A stretch of DNA of 19,587 nt from Micavibrio sp. (GTDB lineage: Bacteria > Pseudomonadota > Alphaproteobacteria > Micavibrionales > Micavibrionaceae): positions 1-19,587 of the forward strand of contig JAPJRC010000044.1 of the NCBI GenBank assembly GCA_030824805.1, given 5' to 3'. The translations under genes and the position numbers were made by a program. How positions within the stretch are numbered: position 1 is the stretch's first letter; each line of letters starts with the position of its first letter. Below, piece by piece: positions 1 to 6,215 of this stretch. The notes under the pieces are model-generated. The model searched no databases, was not told the DNA's origin, and worked only from the letters and a program-made list of their open reading frames with translations.

Positions 1-128
1 AGAAGCAGGAAGCCAAGAAAGCCGCCGCCGCCGAAGCCCGCAAAGGCCAGGAAGCAAAAGCAAAAGCGAAAGCCGATGCCAAAGCCGCCGAAGCAGCCGC
101 TGCCGCAGCACCTGCAGAAGGCCAATAA
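1..128 (+). CDS. rplS: C-terminal end of a Lys/Ala-rich protein, probably ribosomal protein L19 (partial)
   Basis: An open frame runs in from the left edge and ends at TAA 126-128. The visible 41 residues are almost all Ala, Lys, Glu and Gln, ending in PAEGQ. Low-complexity basic/alanine tails like this occur at the end of alphaproteobacterial ribosomal proteins L19 and S16. The conserved order trmD-rplS-leuC-leuD-leuB in alphaproteobacteria, with leuC about 2.8 kb downstream here, makes L19 the best guess. A terminator with a UUCG loop follows at once, as expected for the end of a ribosomal operon. The conserved domain lies outside the window, so identity is inferred from tail composition and context only; S16 or an unrelated Ala/Lys-rich protein remains possible. 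Confidence 0.45.
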   Translation, partial: KQEAKKAAAAEARKGQEAKAKAKADAKAAEAAAAAAPAEGQ

Positions 129-152
129 GCCCTACTTGCTTGAAAGATTGGG

Positions 153-182
153 AAACGCGGTCCTTCGGGGCCGCGTTTTCGT
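153..182 (+). terminator. Rho-independent terminator of the upstream (ribosomal) gene
   Basis: A 10-bp stem pairs 154-163 (AACGCGGTCC) with 168-177 (GGGCCGCGTT), with one G-U pair and a TTCG tetraloop at 164-167. T-rich sequence follows. It begins 25 nt after the TAA at 126-128. Confidence 0.85.
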
Positions 183-200
183 TTGGCCAACGCCTTTTAT

Positions 201-229
201 TTGACAGAATATAGCATTGGCTGTATGAA
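201..229 (+). promoter_or_regulatory. Predicted sigma70-type promoter for the 147-aa gene
   Basis: A perfect -35 box TTGACA at 201-206 is followed by a 17-bp spacer and a -10-like TATGAA at 224-229. It sits just after the terminator and 25 bp before the ATG at 255. The -10 matches the consensus at four of six positions, so this is a prediction. Confidence 0.5.
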
Positions 230-254
230 ACTTATAAAAACAAAGGGTGTGACC

Positions 255-698
255 ATGGCTCAGCGGATCGACAAGATCGCCAGTGAATTGTTCAAGGACG
301 CGGCTTATGGCCCCGCCCTCAAACGCTTTCGCGAAGCCCTCGAAGCCCATGTGGCGGATAAGCATTGCAAAGATAAAACGTCCAAGGCATTCCCCAACTA
401 CAAGGAATTGCATCGCAGCCTCGAAACCGCCGGCATTGACGTTACCTACAGCACCATCAACAACGGTTATTTTTCAAACAAATACCCGCAGTTGCCGCCC
501 GCAACGCTGAACCGGATTGCGGATTTTATAGAACAGACAGCGCTCGGAAAAACCAACGGCAAGCCGGAAACACTAACCGTGACGTATGACGCCGCCCGTC
601 TTGGCAATGTCAGCCGCGACGAGTTGAAAGCCGTCGCACAGAAAGCCGTAGAAGACCATATCGCGCGCAGCACCGCGCCCAAGGCCACGCCATCTTAA
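255..698 (+). CDS. Unrecognised 147-aa protein with a possible helix-turn-helix-like segment
   Basis: I do not recognise the family. The frame is open from 183, but the ATG at 255 is preferred: it is preceded by AAGGG at a good distance, and an upstream start would lie on the predicted promoter. The protein starts MAQRIDKIASELF, is soluble, has no signal peptide or membrane segment, and is helix-rich. Around residues 50-80 a stretch including ELHRSLETAGIDVTYSTIN then YFSNKY looks like two helices joined by a turn, which could bind DNA. The C-terminal part (about 105-140) is another helical segment with many Lys/Arg/Ala residues. It stands between two terminators with its own promoter, so it is probably monocistronic. 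A regulatory role would be a guess. Confidence 0.75.
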   Translation: MAQRIDKIASELFKDAAYGPALKRFREALEAHVADKHCKDKTSKAFPNYKELHRSLETAGIDVTYSTINNGYFSNKYPQLPPATLNRIADFIEQTALGKTNGKPETLTVTYDAARLGNVSRDELKAVAQKAVEDHIARSTAPKATPS

Positions 699-723
699 CA
701 GTTCATTAATCATTCCCGATTAC

Positions 724-745
724 TTTATTAAAAAAGCTTAATAAA
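724..745. repeat. AT-only inverted repeat upstream of the papain-like gene
   Basis: TTTATTAA at 724-731 and TTAATAAA at 738-745 are perfect inverted copies separated by AAAAGC. It lies 17 bp before the ATG at 763, in a stretch of almost pure A/T. It could be an operator, an mRNA hairpin, or simply AT-rich promoter DNA. Confidence 0.35.
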
Positions 746-762
746 TAAAAAAAGAGTCAGGG

Positions 763-1536
763 ATGGTAAGTTTAAAAAAGTACTGGGGCGCGCTCCAGAA
801 TTTCCTCGTCAGCAATTCTGAACCTCGCAAGATCCTCATCGATCTATCGCAAAGTTTCACCGCCGCCGCGCAAGGCATAACGCCGGAAGCCATATGCGCC
901 CTCAAATCTAAAACAGCCAACGGCAACCTTCCCTATTCCATTTATGCCTGTAGCAAAAATCTGGAAATAGCTGGCAGCACGCATACATTTTTACGTCTTG
1001 TGAATCCGCAAGGTGAAATCGAATGCGATATTCATGGTGTAAAACAGCCCAAGGACGAAAACGGACGAACGCCTTTGGCGGCGATCATCGAACCCAAGGA
1101 TTTCGAGCATTTCGATCATCTCAGCGACAATGAAGCCGTTCTGGTATGGCAGGGAAGCGCCCAGGAAGCCGGTCATAAAATGCGCATGGCGATGGCCCTG
1201 GTGGAACGCTTGAACGAAACAAAGCGCCCCTATCAACTGCTCAGCCAGAATTGCAACACGCTGCTGCATTCCCTTCTGTCGGTCATGGATTTGAAACTGC
1301 CGGACATGCCACGATGGGCGCCGGGATTACACCGAGTCCTGCATGAAGACGTTTCGTACGTGAAGACAAAAGGCCATGGTAAAGACCACGGCTGTTCCGA
1401 CGAAACATGGCTCGCGCAATTCACAAATCACCTGGGTCACGAACGACAGAAAATCATCAACACGTTCGGCAGTCTTGCCAAGGCGGGTATTGCAGCATCG
1501 CAGACCATTCTGGCACCACAGCCAAGGGCGGCATGA
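763..1536 (+). CDS. Putative permuted NlpC/P60 (papain-like) hydrolase
   Basis: A 257-aa protein with no signal peptide. A histidine segment around residues 72-79 (STHTFLRL, His74) comes first, then a beta-rich stretch, then SQNCNTLLHSLL around 161-172 with Cys164. His-before-Cys order, with the Cys in an N-C-N-[ST] motif at the start of a helix, is the layout of circularly permuted NlpC/P60-like (LRAT/YaeF-type) enzymes. These cleave or acylate amide and thioester bonds. This assignment is motif-based; no substrate can be given. The ATG at 763 has a purine-rich AAAGAG about 10 nt upstream. The gene ends just before a bidirectional terminator shared with the convergent small gene at 1595-1705. 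An unrelated hypothetical protein is the alternative. Confidence 0.7.
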   Translation: MVSLKKYWGALQNFLVSNSEPRKILIDLSQSFTAAAQGITPEAICALKSKTANGNLPYSIYACSKNLEIAGSTHTFLRLVNPQGEIECDIHGVKQPKDENGRTPLAAIIEPKDFEHFDHLSDNEAVLVWQGSAQEAGHKMRMAMALVERLNETKRPYQLLSQNCNTLLHSLLSVMDLKLPDMPRWAPGLHRVLHEDVSYVKTKGHGKDHGCSDETWLAQFTNHLGHERQKIINTFGSLAKAGIAASQTILAPQPRAA

Positions 1537-1545
1537 CACGAAACA

Positions 1546-1576
1546 AAAACGCGGAACCGAGGTCCCGCGTTTTTTG
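1546..1576. terminator. Bidirectional rho-independent terminator
   Basis: AAAACGCGG at 1546-1554 pairs with CCGCGTTTT at 1565-1573; T-runs follow on both strands. It lies between the convergent genes ending at 1536 (+) and 1595 (-). Its outer stem is nearly the same as that of the terminator at 153-182. Confidence 0.85.
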
Positions 1577-1594
1577 TCTCATATTCTTTATGGC

Positions 1595-1705
1595 TTACTT
1601 CTTGATGCCAATTATGCCACCGGCTGTGCCACCGGAGCCATTGAAGACGGGCTCGACAACTTTGTTGCCTTCGGCGTCTACATAGGTATCAGCTGTTCTT
1701 ACCAT
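1595..1705 (-). CDS. Small 36-aa protein with a glycine-rich tail
   Basis: This minus-strand frame runs from ATG (1705-1703) to TAA (1597-1595). It begins MVRTADTYVDAEGNKVVEP and ends in a Gly-rich, hydrophobic stretch finishing GIIGIKK. AAAGGA is placed about 8 nt upstream of the ATG, and a terminator follows the stop within 25 nt. It starts 21 nt after the stop of the 98-aa gene at 1727-2023, so the two are probably co-transcribed. No family is recognised. The strong ribosome-binding site and tight packing argue that it is translated, but conservation cannot be judged here. Confidence 0.6.
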   Translation of the reverse strand: MVRTADTYVDAEGNKVVEPVFNGSGGTAGGIIGIKK

Positions 1706-1726
1706 GTTACGTCCTTTCTAACTTAC

Positions 1727-2023
1727 CTAGTTACGCAGGATTTTCAGCGGTGCGTGCAGGACGATTTCGCGCCCGCCCGCGCCATGCCCCGTAAGACGGG
1801 CATTCCGCAATCCCTCCATGACCGGGCTGCCAAGATCGGATGGCAGATCACCGATATGGTGGTATCCGTTTTGAAATATAAGGCCGATGCTGCGCTGCAT
1901 CAAGTCTACAAGCACAGTTTCGCTCCGCGTAAAACACGGGTCTTCGGCAAAGTCGATGGCGAGATAACCCGCCGATACGGCCACATCGGCCTTAACAAAT
2001 TGATTTTCCACAATAATGGACAT
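1727..2023 (-). CDS. Unrecognised 98-aa protein
   Basis: The frame is open from 2137, but the start MSIIVENQFV at 2023 is chosen because AAAGGGG lies about 8 nt upstream; the longer form would begin inside the preceding terminator region. The protein has no clear signal peptide and a mixed alpha/beta composition, with one Cys in DPCFTRSE near residue 30 and a Gly-rich turn (LTGHGAGGRE) near residue 80. It ends HAPLKILRN. No family is recognised. It follows the paralogue pair 2508-2771/2157-2483 after a terminator, and is followed after 21 nt by the 36-aa gene. Confidence 0.65.
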   Translation of the reverse strand: MSIIVENQFVKADVAVSAGYLAIDFAEDPCFTRSETVLVDLMQRSIGLIFQNGYHHIGDLPSDLGSPVMEGLRNARLTGHGAGGREIVLHAPLKILRN

Positions 2024-2108
2024 GGGAGTCCCCTTTCCGCATTGCATCAATTCTAACGCGGCAGTGGTTACGAAAGTTCTAATGCTTGTAGAAAAGTTTC
2101 GCAGGAGC

Positions 2109-2134
2109 ACAAAAAAGGGCCCGAAGGCCCTTTC
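2109..2134 (-). terminator. Rho-independent terminator of the paralogous small-protein pair
   Basis: An 8-bp perfect stem pairs AAAGGGCC (2114-2121) with GGCCCTTT (2126-2133). Read on the minus strand it has a TTCG loop and ends in a run of six T. It lies 23 nt past the stop of the gene at 2157-2483. Confidence 0.88.
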
Positions 2135-2156
2135 CAAAGATCGTAAATCCCAAGGA

Positions 2157-2483
2157 TTACAGGCCTGGAGATGGCTCGCGCGGCTCTACGCGGCCGTTTG
2201 CCGGGAATTCCTTGCGCGGCATATCGAATTCAGCATCCGTGGTGGCACAGATATCACCGCCGCCCCAACCGGCCTTGCCTTCCTGCCAATATCCCAATTC
2301 AGGATGGGTGTCGGCATAGGGGGCGTTCAAGTGATGGAAGTATTTACCATCTTTTGTCGATACAAGAGCGCCGTCGGGGCTGACAGCACAGGTCTGGCCT
2401 TCAAATGGATCATCTTGCAGAGCGGTTGCAACAGCGAGCGCAACACCAACGGCACCTGCGATAGCTACGAATTTCTTGGACAT
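2157..2483 (-). CDS. Small exported or membrane-anchored protein, paralogue of the next gene upstream
   Basis: A 108-aa protein. Residues 1-22 (MSKKFVAIAGAVGVALAVAT...) form a basic start plus hydrophobic segment, a signal peptide or N-terminal anchor. The mature part has DDPF...TC-AVSPDGALVSTKDGK, then an aromatic/Gly-rich region with a second Cys (GGDIC), and a Pro/Glu-rich end. The DP...C-[AS]-[VL]-S-x-DG...KDGK pattern is shared with the protein at 2508-2771, and both have two Cys that could form a disulfide. GAAGGT lies about 6 nt upstream of the ATG. It starts 24 nt after its paralogue's stop, so they form an operon ending at the terminator 2109-2134. Function unknown; a periplasmic location is inferred. 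Confidence 0.75.
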   Translation of the reverse strand: MSKKFVAIAGAVGVALAVATALQDDPFEGQTCAVSPDGALVSTKDGKYFHHLNAPYADTHPELGYWQEGKAGWGGGDICATTDAEFDMPRKEFPANGRVEPREPSPGL

Positions 2484-2507
2484 GATATACCTTCTTTTCT
2501 TTTGTAA

Positions 2508-2771
2508 TTACGGGCCCGAACGAACCGGCACAAGCGGAACAACCCAATCCGGCGGCGTGCCACCGCCATTGTGGTTAAAGCACTTGGTGTCGTCATCCGT
2601 CAGCTGGACAGCAGGACCGGCTTTCGTCGTTTTACCGTCCTTATAGTTCAGGAGAATATCGCCGTCCGCGCTCAGCGAGCAGGATTTGGGATCATTCGAG
2701 CTAATGACCGCCAGACCCAATACACCCGCTGTAAACAAACCAGCCAGACCGACAACCAAACCTTTAGACAT
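2508..2771 (-). CDS. Small exported or membrane-anchored protein, first of a tandem paralogous pair
   Basis: An 87-aa protein starting MSKGLVVGLAGLFTAGVLGL, an N-terminal hydrophobic segment of about 20 residues (signal peptide or anchor). NDPKSCSLSADGDILLNYKDGK follows, matching the equivalent region of the neighbour at 2157-2483, then DDDTKCFNHNGGG and a Pro-rich end. The start at 2771 is preferred over an upstream ATG at 2831 because AAAGGG lies about 10 nt before it and a promoter-like element covers the upstream region. It is the first gene of a small minus-strand operon, divergent from leuC. The family is not recognised. Confidence 0.75.
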   Translation of the reverse strand: MSKGLVVGLAGLFTAGVLGLAVISSNDPKSCSLSADGDILLNYKDGKTTKAGPAVQLTDDDTKCFNHNGGGTPPDWVVPLVPVRSGP

Positions 2772-2802
2772 TGCACACACCCTTTGTTTGAAAATTTCAA
2801 AG

Positions 2803-2831
2803 ACAATATAGGAAAATTCCCAAGAGTGCAA
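2803..2831 (-). promoter_or_regulatory. Possible sigma70-type promoter for the small-protein operon
   Basis: Read on the minus strand, TTGCAC (2831-2826), a 17-bp spacer and TATTGT (2808-2803) sit about 30 bp upstream of the ATG at 2771. Both boxes are imperfect. Confidence 0.35.
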
Positions 2832-2900
2832 TAGTTTTATGTAAATTTATTGTTAACCAAGATAATCGCTACAAGCGGCAGAAAAGCTGGGTGACGGTTC

Positions 2901-2930
2901 TTGATACATCTTCATGTGATACACTATATA
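2901..2930 (+). promoter_or_regulatory. Predicted promoter of leuC
   Basis: TTGATA at 2901-2906, an 18-bp spacer and TATATA at 2925-2930 lie about 30 bp before the leuC ATG. I saw no leader peptide with leucine codons and no attenuator hairpin in the short interval between. Confidence 0.5.
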
Positions 2931-2960
2931 AATACCGGTAATTAGAGGATTGAAACGCTT

Positions 2961-4367
2961 ATGAACAAGCCACGCACGTTGTTTGAAAAAATCTGGGACG
3001 ATCATGTGATCGAACGCTCGGAGGATGGCACGTGCCTTATCTACATCGACCGCCATCTGGTGCACGAGGTAACCTCACCGCAGGCGTTTGAAGGCCTGCG
3101 CACCGCCAAGCGCAAAGTGCGCCGTCCGGAGGCCACGCTCGCGGTTGTGGACCACAACGTATCGACCGGCGATAGATCGAAACCCACTGAAGATCCGGAA
3201 TCCCGTCTGCAATTGCAGACGCTGTCTGAAAACTGCGCTGAATTCGGCGTCCAGTTGTTCGACATCAAGGACAAACGTCAAGGCATCGTGCATGTTATTG
3301 GACCTGAGCAAGGTTTTACACTGCCCGGCATGACGATTGTATGTGGCGATAGCCATACATCCACACACGGCGCTTTCGGCTCCCTCGCCTTCGGTATCGG
3401 AACAAGCGAAGTCGAACATGTTCTGGCCACACAGACACTGATTCAAAAGCCGGCGAAATCCATGCGCATTACTGTGGATGGAAAACTCGGTCCCGGCGTG
3501 ACGGCAAAGGATATGATCCTTTACATCATCGGGCAAATCGGCACCGCTGGCGGCACAGGATATGTGATCGAATACGCAGGCGAAGCCGTGCGCGCCCTCT
3601 CCATGGAAGGCCGCATGACCATGTGCAACATGTCGATCGAAGGCGGCGCGCGCGCTGGTATGGTGGCTCCCGATCAGACGACATTCAATTATATAAAAGG
3701 TCGCCCGATGGCGCCGAAGGAAGAACTCTGGGACAAGGCAACGGCATATTGGGCAAAGCTCGCAAGCGATGAAGGTGCAGTCTATGACCGCGAAGTAAAT
3801 CTGCGTGCGGAAGATATCGCGCCTACGGTTACATGGGGCACGACACCGGAAGACGTTCTTCCGATTACAGGCAGTGTCCCTTCCCCTTCTGACTTCGCGG
3901 ATGACGCCAAGAAGGCGTCCGTCGAGCGCATGCTGGATTACATGGGCCTCACCGCAGGCACAAAACTTACAGACATCAAAATCGACAAAGTTTTTATCGG
4001 CTCCTGCACCAACGCGCGCATTGAAGACCTGCGCGAGGTTGCCAAAGTGGTAAAAGACAAAAAGGTCGCCAATGGTGTCTATGCGATGGTCGTTCCGGGT
4101 TCAGGCCTCGTTAAACAGATGGCCGAAGAAGAAGGCATTGCCGACATTCTTATCAAAGCCGGTTTTGACTGGCGTGAAGCGGGATGCTCTATGTGCCTTG
4201 CGATGAATGCGGACCGCCTGCAACCCGGCGAGCGTTGCGCATCGACATCCAACCGCAATTTTGAGGGCCGTCAGGGCCGTGGCGGCCGCACACACCTTAT
4301 GTCGCCTGCTATGGCGGCGGCGGCGGCCATTACCGGCAAACTGACCGATGTGCGCCAGCTCGCATAA
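2961..4367 (+). CDS. leuC: 3-isopropylmalate dehydratase large subunit
   Basis: A 468-aa protein of normal family length. With LeuD it isomerises 2-isopropylmalate to 3-isopropylmalate in leucine biosynthesis, in the cytoplasm. The aconitase-type [4Fe-4S] ligands are present: Cys349 in GSCTNAR, and Cys409 and Cys412 in GCSMC. Other family landmarks are VDHNVSTGDR near residue 63, VCGDSHTSTHGAFG near 127, the GTSEVEHVLATQTL stretch near 147 and SNRNFEGRQGRGGRTHLMSP near the C-terminus. The ATG at 2961 gives a standard N-terminus (TLFEKIWDDHVI); AGAGGA lies about 10 nt upstream. leuD is not the next gene: four plus- or minus-strand genes intervene, which is unusual for this subunit pair. Confidence 0.98.
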   Translation: MNKPRTLFEKIWDDHVIERSEDGTCLIYIDRHLVHEVTSPQAFEGLRTAKRKVRRPEATLAVVDHNVSTGDRSKPTEDPESRLQLQTLSENCAEFGVQLFDIKDKRQGIVHVIGPEQGFTLPGMTIVCGDSHTSTHGAFGSLAFGIGTSEVEHVLATQTLIQKPAKSMRITVDGKLGPGVTAKDMILYIIGQIGTAGGTGYVIEYAGEAVRALSMEGRMTMCNMSIEGGARAGMVAPDQTTFNYIKGRPMAPKEELWDKATAYWAKLASDEGAVYDREVNLRAEDIAPTVTWGTTPEDVLPITGSVPSPSDFADDAKKASVERMLDYMGLTAGTKLTDIKIDKVFIGSCTNARIEDLREVAKVVKDKKVANGVYAMVVPGSGLVKQMAEEEGIADILIKAGFDWREAGCSMCLAMNADRLQPGERCASTSNRNFEGRQGRGGRTHLMSPAMAAAAAITGKLTDVRQLA

Positions 4368-4424
4368 TTTTCTTGCCGCCCTCTTCTGATTATGTAAATA
4401 ATCCCAAAAATAAGGGTGATACAT

Positions 4425-5237
4425 ATGACGAAACACGCGACCTCTCTGGTTAATTTTGCAACCGCTCTGGCTTTGGGTTTCACGGCCAGCACCGGCTATC
4501 CGGCCGCGCAAACGCAAACGGCAACACCACAAACGACAGACGTTAAGGCGCCGTTGACTATAGGCCAGCGCCTCAAGGCATCCATCTATGCGGTCGCGCA
4601 GGATATGGAGCGAACAGCACTTCTGCCTAGCGCCAATGCCAGTGCAAGCCTTTCGGCGAATGTGAGAACGCTGCAAGCGAATATCAACCAGTACAACCAG
4701 ATTAAAGGTCAGCCAGCTTTCACAGCTCCGCTCGCGGTAGACGGGAAATTCGGCCGTGACACAGCTGAGGCTCTTATCAACGTCGCACAGCGCGAAGCGA
4801 TCGATGAAGTGCTCATCAACGTCCCTTCTTTAAAACTCGATGATGAAGTCAAAATGCGTTTCCTACGTAACAAAATCGAGGACATCGCACCACAAGCCTA
4901 TATTTATGCGATACGTTCCTATGCCGAGGACAGACGTGAAAACGTAGCACAGTCGAACCTAGATCACTGTCTCGCGAATAGCCCAAAATATTCGTACAAA
5001 GCGCCTTATCTGGCTGAAGAAGGCAAAAAGGTCAGAGACGATATAAACTATGTAACACCGTTGATACCACAACTGTGCGTGTCCGCATTAAAAGAGTTAA
5101 GGATCGCCAATCGCCAGTACAATCAGATGAACTACCTCTCATCCTTGTTTTCTCATGCGCTTAAAAGCGATGATTATTGCATTCGCAAAGAAAGATCAGG
5201 AGCAGCCATACAGCGCTGTGTCGAATTGAACATCTAA
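4425..5237 (+). CDS. Exported protein with a peptidoglycan-binding-like motif
   Basis: A 270-aa protein. The start is the ATG at 4425, with AAGGG 8 nt upstream; a GTG at 4416 overlaps this ribosome-binding site and is less likely. The N-terminus (about 1-28) is a signal peptide ending near YPAAQ, followed by a Thr/Gln-rich linker to about residue 42. At residues 105-118, VDGKFGRDTAEALI matches the core of the PG_binding_1 fold, but only this part of the domain is clear. The C-terminal half is helical and charged with four Cys (HCLAN, LCVSA, YCIRK, RCVEL), possibly two disulfides. It is likely periplasmic or cell-wall associated. It starts 57 nt after leuC, so it may be read through from the leu promoter. 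No catalytic domain was seen. Confidence 0.8.
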   Translation: MTKHATSLVNFATALALGFTASTGYPAAQTQTATPQTTDVKAPLTIGQRLKASIYAVAQDMERTALLPSANASASLSANVRTLQANINQYNQIKGQPAFTAPLAVDGKFGRDTAEALINVAQREAIDEVLINVPSLKLDDEVKMRFLRNKIEDIAPQAYIYAIRSYAEDRRENVAQSNLDHCLANSPKYSYKAPYLAEEGKKVRDDINYVTPLIPQLCVSALKELRIANRQYNQMNYLSSLFSHALKSDDYCIRKERSGAAIQRCVELNI

Positions 5238-5249
5238 TCAAAAACGAAC

Positions 5250-5277
5250 ACCCCTCTCCATGTTTCAGGAAAGGGGT
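5250..5277. terminator. Hairpin after the exported-protein gene, possible weak bidirectional terminator
   Basis: 5250-5259 pairs with 5268-5277 (ACCCC arm with GGGGT arm, one mismatch inside) around an 8-nt loop. There is no T-run on the plus strand. On the minus strand a short GTTCGTTTTTG follows, so it could act there too. Confidence 0.45.
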
Positions 5278-5283
5278 CCGTCG

Positions 5284-5317
5284 TACAATAAAATAACAAA
5301 GAGCCGTTGCCGGCCCT
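5284..5317 (-). terminator. Predicted terminator of the Gln/Arg-rich small gene
   Basis: On the minus strand AGGGCCG (5317-5311) pairs with CGGCTCT (5306-5300) around a GCAA loop, with one G-U pair. A T-rich stretch follows. It starts 7 nt after the stop codon of the 39-aa frame. Confidence 0.6.
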
Positions 5318-5323
5318 CAATTA

Positions 5324-5443
5324 TTAGCGTTGTTGTTTTTCACGCTCTTGCTGCTCGCGCTGCTTTTGGTTCTGGTCTTGTTGACCGCCCTGGCGCTGCT
5401 GCTGGTTCTGGCGTTGTTGGTCTTGGCGATTATTGTCAGGCAT
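5324..5443 (-). CDS. Tiny Gln/Arg-rich low-complexity protein (39 aa)
   Basis: The minus-strand frame runs from ATG (5443-5441) to TAA (5326-5324). It begins MPDNNRQDQQRQNQQQRQGG and continues in the same style. Gln makes up about 18 of 39 residues, mixed with Arg, Asn, Asp, Glu and Lys and no hydrophobic core, so it should be disordered. AGGAG sits 7 nt before the ATG and a hairpin with T-rich tail follows the stop, so the unit looks like a genuine stand-alone gene. It is antisense to the direction of the leu region. The opposite strand gives a Leu-rich frame, which is an artefact of the CAG/CAA codons. Function unknown; RNA binding is only a guess from charge. Confidence 0.65.
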   Translation of the reverse strand: MPDNNRQDQQRQNQQQRQGGQQDQNQKQREQQEREKQQR

Positions 5444-5626
5444 TTCAATTCTCCTAATTTGGGTTGTATCCGAACACATACGCTGCATGCATTGCGTTCG
5501 AAGTGCTTAACCAACCTCGGCATATTTTTATGGTTCCAGCGGCCAAGCGGGAATTTTTATGCCTTTGATGCGTTTATATTTTATGCCGCTTCCACATTAT
5601 GGAACGCATACAAGGAGATTTAAAAT

Positions 5627-6082
5627 ATGAAAAAAAGAGGCCTGTTTGTAAAACTTTCGCAAAAAGTATCTTATGCAACCGGTCATCCGGCCGCGTTCTT
5701 TCTTGCACTCGGCACCGTCGTGGTATGGGCCATAACCGGCCCCATTTTCGGGTTCAACGATACTTGGCAACTGGTCATTAATACCGGCACAACGATTATC
5801 ACCTTCCTCATGGTCTTCCTGATCCAAAGCACACAAAACCGGGATACAGCCGCCATGCAGTTGAAGATCGACGAACTCATCCGCGTTACCGAAGGAGCAC
5901 ACACAGTATTGCTGGATCTGGAAGAGCTAAGCGAAAAACAGTTGGAAAAATTGAGAACCGAATACGAGAATATTGCAAGGACCGCACGCCGGCAAATCAC
6001 CAACGGCCAAAGCGATACGGGCATACCGGATGTCGATATCAGCATCCTCTCAGATACCAAAGGTTCTCAAAACAAAGGATAA
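5627..6082 (+). CDS. Low-affinity iron permease family membrane protein
   Basis: A 151-aa inner-membrane protein. Two transmembrane segments are visible at about residues 21-43 and 46-67. They include WAITGPIFGFNDTWQLVINT and TTIITFLMVFLIQSTQNRDT, followed by AMQLKIDELIR, which together are the hallmark of the small bacterial low-affinity iron permease family (PF04120). A charged, coiled-coil-prone tail (about 70-125) and a short polar end follow. Despite the name, transport activity of these short bacterial members is not well established, so the role is family-based. AAGGAG lies 8 nt upstream of the ATG. The gene sits between leuC and leuD but is separated from its neighbours by more than 130 bp on each side and probably has its own promoter. 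Confidence 0.85.
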   Translation: MKKRGLFVKLSQKVSYATGHPAAFFLALGTVVVWAITGPIFGFNDTWQLVINTGTTIITFLMVFLIQSTQNRDTAAMQLKIDELIRVTEGAHTVLLDLEELSEKQLEKLRTEYENIARTARRQITNGQSDTGIPDVDISILSDTKGSQNKG

Positions 6083-6112
6083 TCCGGCTTTTTAGATGCG
6101 GGTGCAATTTCA

Positions 6113-6143
6113 TTGACAAACAACCTTGCCGAGCATAGGTTGT
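6113..6143 (+). promoter_or_regulatory. Possible promoter/operator upstream of the HD-GYP-like gene
   Basis: TTGACA at 6113-6118 with a poor -10 (TAGGTT, 6136-6141) 17 bp on. An inverted repeat overlaps it: ACAACC (6120-6125) and GGTTGT (6138-6143). The arrangement could be a regulated promoter, but the -10 is weak and the distance to the start is about 75-95 bp. Confidence 0.3.
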
Positions 6144-6215
6144 GCCAAATTTACGGGCGGAACCTTCTCTCGTCCCCTTCGTTAAGTTCGCTTTAATACT
6201 AGCTACGTAGGGTTA

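Noticed and set aside
1376..2056. 226-aa plus-strand frame
   Set aside because: It overlaps the end of the papain-like gene, crosses a bidirectional terminator and lies antisense to two small genes with good ribosome-binding sites; the protein has no recognisable pattern.
2016..2507. 163-aa plus-strand frame
   Set aside because: Antisense to the exported small protein and crosses its terminator; no ribosome-binding site or domain seen.
2931..2960. Leucine attenuator or leader peptide before leuC
   Set aside because: Only about 30 bp separate the predicted promoter and ATG, with no Leu-codon run and no competing hairpins.
4101..4676. 191-aa minus-strand frame rich in Arg and Cys
   Set aside because: Antisense shadow of the leuC end and the exported-protein start; composition typical of a non-coding frame.
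5330..5623. Plus-strand frame with a long Leu-rich, membrane-like N-terminus
   Set aside because: It starts with TTG, has no ribosome-binding site, and its Leu/Ala run is the antisense reading of Gln/Arg codons of the better supported minus-strand 39-aa gene.
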